Positions 18,612 through 20,879 of a stretch of DNA of 20,879 nt are shown here, one piece after another. The position numbers were made by a program, and so were the translations under genes. Every line of letters starts with the position of its first letter. Positions within the stretch are counted from its first letter, which is position 1. Source of the stretch: Lasiosphaeria ovina (taxonomy: Eukaryota > Ascomycota > Sordariomycetes > Sordariales > Lasiosphaeriaceae); contig JAULSN010000027.1 in NCBI GenBank assembly GCA_033439765.1, positions 1 through 20,879 of the forward strand, given 5' to 3'. The notes under the pieces are model-generated. The model was not told the DNA's origin and made no database searches. It was given only the letters and a program-made list of their open reading frames with translations.

Positions 18612-20879
18612 TTACTTCCACATTCTTCGTCTTCTTCTTAGATTCATGTCACCACCAGCCTCTCCAGGAGGTATTGTGGTAATCGTGAAACGATCTTCAG
18701 CCGCTCTCAATCCAAGGTCTACCTTGGCCCACCCCATCCGGAATACCGTTCCCGGCGGAAACACGCCCGCAAGACCATCGACGCCCAAACGCTCCAACTC
18801 GCGCCCTTGGGGTAGGAACCGAAACATGTCGCTATCGGCTAGCAGCGCCGCAGCGCTAGCAATACTGGTCGGGTCCCGCGGCAACAGCCTCGTGTTAGGC
18901 ATAAGCAGCCAGCCCAGGGCCGAGAACAGCAGCGCGGCGCCAAGCAGAGCCTCCAGCGCGCGCGTGGACGCCGCGTCCTGCACCAGGCGCAGCCTGCCGG
19001 CCGGGCCGGTCGCCGTGCCATTGTACGCACGGGCATTGGTGCCGTCGCGGACATCTGGCGGCGCGTCCGCCAGCGTGGCGTTGGTGGCGTCGGCCGGGAC
19101 GCGGCAGTTCCATGTCTCGTCCTGGACGCGCATGACGCCGTCCAGGAAGGTGATCGCGTCGGCCACGGCCGGGGCACGGGACGGGTCGCCGAGGGCCGCG
19201 GCGGGGACGGCGTAGCGCGAGGTCAGGAGGGTGGTGAAGAAGGGGGTGCCGACGAAGGGGCTTGCTCTGTGGTCGGTAGGGGCCAAGACGCTGTCATCCG
19301 ATGTTGAAAGTCCTGGCTGAAATGGGTCGGGGTTGGGTAGGTCCGCTGGCGAGGGCCTCGCCGTGTGCTCGATCGGGACGGGCGGAAAGGACGGGTCGAT
19401 GTGGAAGCTCGTGCCGAAGAAGGTGGTGGCGACGTCCACGGCTTGGAACGATCCGTTGCAGGAGAGTGCCGAGACGGCCGGGACGTGGATGCCCGTCCCT
19501 GGCAATGTAGACACATGGCCCCAGATCAGAGCTTCGCTGAACAAGGCGAAAGCCACGTACTTCCATTTATAACTTCAGTAGAAACTGCCTCGCGGAATCT
19601 GTTCCGAAATCAAAGTCTGTCAAACTGTCCGCAACGTCCATCCTGCCCCACGCTATAGCATTGCCCGAGTCAGACGGCAACCCTGGCAAACAGGCATCCA
19701 CTCCCAGGGATATATCCATTCGGTTCGTATCCGTGCTATTCCCACCAGCCGTCACCGTCGCATTGATTTGCGTTGAGTCGTATAGCCTGCATGCGTACCT
19801 GGGTCTCAAGGCCGGAACTGTCACGTTGACCATGATGTTTAAATTTGAGACGTTTTGGTTGTTCGACTGCTCGCCCACGACGCTGGGCGACATTTGGAAC
19901 TCGGGGAAAGCAAGATTCTCATACGTGAAGGTGGGATACGTCAGATTTTCCGCTAGTATAAGCAAGCTCGCCACATCCGCCACACGTCCCGTGTGTATGT
20001 TGCTCTTGCCGAGATTGAGGCCTTGCCCACTGAAGATACAGTCTTGGGTCGCGGAGGCGAACGAGCCCACTGTCTGCAATTGGATGGGGTACGATACTAA
20101 GAAGGATTCTGTATGGAATAGAGATGCGGATATAATGGTAAAGAACGACGCAATAGCAAGGGCCAGCGTGTGGAAGAGAGCCGCCGGGTTGCGCGTCTGG
20201 ATCTCTTTTACCAAGACCGACGGTATAGTACGGTCTAGGAGATCTAGTCCGACCGAGGAGTCGTATAGGCGTCCAAGCCTAAGCTTGGTATATGGTGCTA
20301 AACTTCGAACCTGGAAATCGACAGCGTCAAGTTCGAGGGAAACAAGAGTGAAGACGAGGGCGGGTATAGTTGTCCACAAGTAGTGTATGTTCGATACTTC
20401 ATCTACGTCGCCGAGCCCCGAGTTCCTTTGCGATGCTTGTAAGGTAACCTCCAGACCTGCAATAAGACCGGCTATGACCAGGCAGGACGCAGCTCGCGTC
20501 AGAGGATGGAGCATTATGGGATAATCCACTCTCACATCGGCTTGCCCTATCTCAAGATCGTCATTCTCTGGTATCGTATGAAGAGCGACGACAGCACCGT
20601 CTGTTATATAATAACTAGAGAGGCCGACAATATTAGCAAGCGCGTTCGGGTCTGCCGAGCCGAGTCCCGACAACGAAAGCAAGAGAGGTTGACTGTCGGC
20701 AAGAAGGGCTGCCGTTCCAACAAGAGTACTTGGGTGAAATGGTAGGCCCCGTGCCGCTGGAAGTCCATATACGTCCACGAGAAGAAGGAGCATCGAGACA
20801 GCTAGGAGACCGGTCATAACGTGGGCGGCTAGCGGTTGCACGATCAATCGGTCTTCTATCGTAACTGCGAATGCGGTGG
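18612..20879 (-). CDS. DUF3433-family fungal membrane protein, 5' end outside the window, one apparent frameshift
   Basis: The gene enters from the right edge with its frame open to 20879, so the start is not in the window. The first visible part (20879-19570) encodes EDRLIVQPLAAHVMTGLLAV, a first DUF3433 signature (PSTLVGTAALLADSQPLL), several membrane helices (LVIAGLIAGLEVTL, TTIPALVFTLVSLEL, LALAIASFFTIISASLF) and a loop with N-glycosylation sites. The frame then hits TAA at 19567-19569. Removing one T near 19571 joins it to the next part as LLKYKWKYVAFALFSEALIW. That part contains a second extracellular region, a helix (LEALLGAALLFSALGWLLM) and a second signature (PTSIASAAALLADSDMFRFLP), ending after MWK. 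Two DUF3433 repeats separated by membrane segments are normal for this fungal-only family, whose function is unknown. No plausible intron explains the break. Base composition changes at about the same place. Confidence 0.82.

Noticed and set aside
18433..19215. A 260-codon plus-strand frame opposite the DUF3433 gene
   Set aside because: It is antisense to a frame with clear DUF3433 signatures and membrane helices; no independent motif.
19524..19560. A 24-nt GTACGT...TTCAG intron to explain the DUF3433 frame break
   Set aside because: It is too short for fungal splicing, and the excised bases encode part of a conserved membrane helix.

Overview
The window looks like nuclear DNA of a filamentous ascomycete, most likely a Sordariomycete. 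The genes are GC-rich with short introns (54-195 nt, mostly GTRNGT...CTAAC...YAG). The proteins are typical of Pezizomycotina: Mid1, Yop1, an RFX factor of the CPCR1/RfxA type, a fungal Mn-type CDF transporter and a DUF3433 membrane protein. Spacers carry TACCTA/TAGGTA-rich stretches common in such genomes. I cannot name the species from sequence alone.

Layout, left to right. 1-62: possible 3' end of a gene entering from the left. 731-1075: a 345-nt poly-G tract broken by one T. 1417-1932 (-): a three-exon YSY6/RAMP4 (SERP1) homologue with two apparent frameshifts. 2578-3111 (+): a three-exon gene for a small mitochondrial membrane protein with one apparent frameshift; it is divergent from YSY6 across a shared promoter region. 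3716-3785: CA microsatellite. 3920-5914 (-): Mid1 calcium channel subunit with one 60-nt, stop-free intron. 7078-7819 (-): Yop1 in five exons. 8364-8436 (+): tRNA-Val(AAC). 9482-12147 (+): RFX transcription factor in four exons. 13414-14522 (+): monoacylglycerol-lipase-like hydrolase in two exons. 16007-17572 (+): CDF metal transporter, intronless. 18153-18230 (-): degenerate tRNA-like sequence. 18612 to the right edge (-): DUF3433 membrane protein, open to the end of the window and broken by a frameshift near 19570.

This reads as ordinary core-genome housekeeping content, not a biosynthetic cluster or mobile island. I see no transposon, CRISPR array or virus. Several genes act on the secretory and ion-homeostasis systems (YSY6 and Yop1 in the ER membrane, Mid1 at the plasma membrane, the CDF carrier), but nothing shows they are co-regulated.

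The most unusual features are the poly-G block; three single-base reading-frame breaks packed into about 1.4 kb just to its right, where two small conserved genes would otherwise be missed; and a DUF3433 gene whose frame break coincides with a sharp change in base composition. Local consensus error is the leading explanation for the first two. The exon models here were deduced by hand from splice signals and family resemblance and have not been tested against transcripts.
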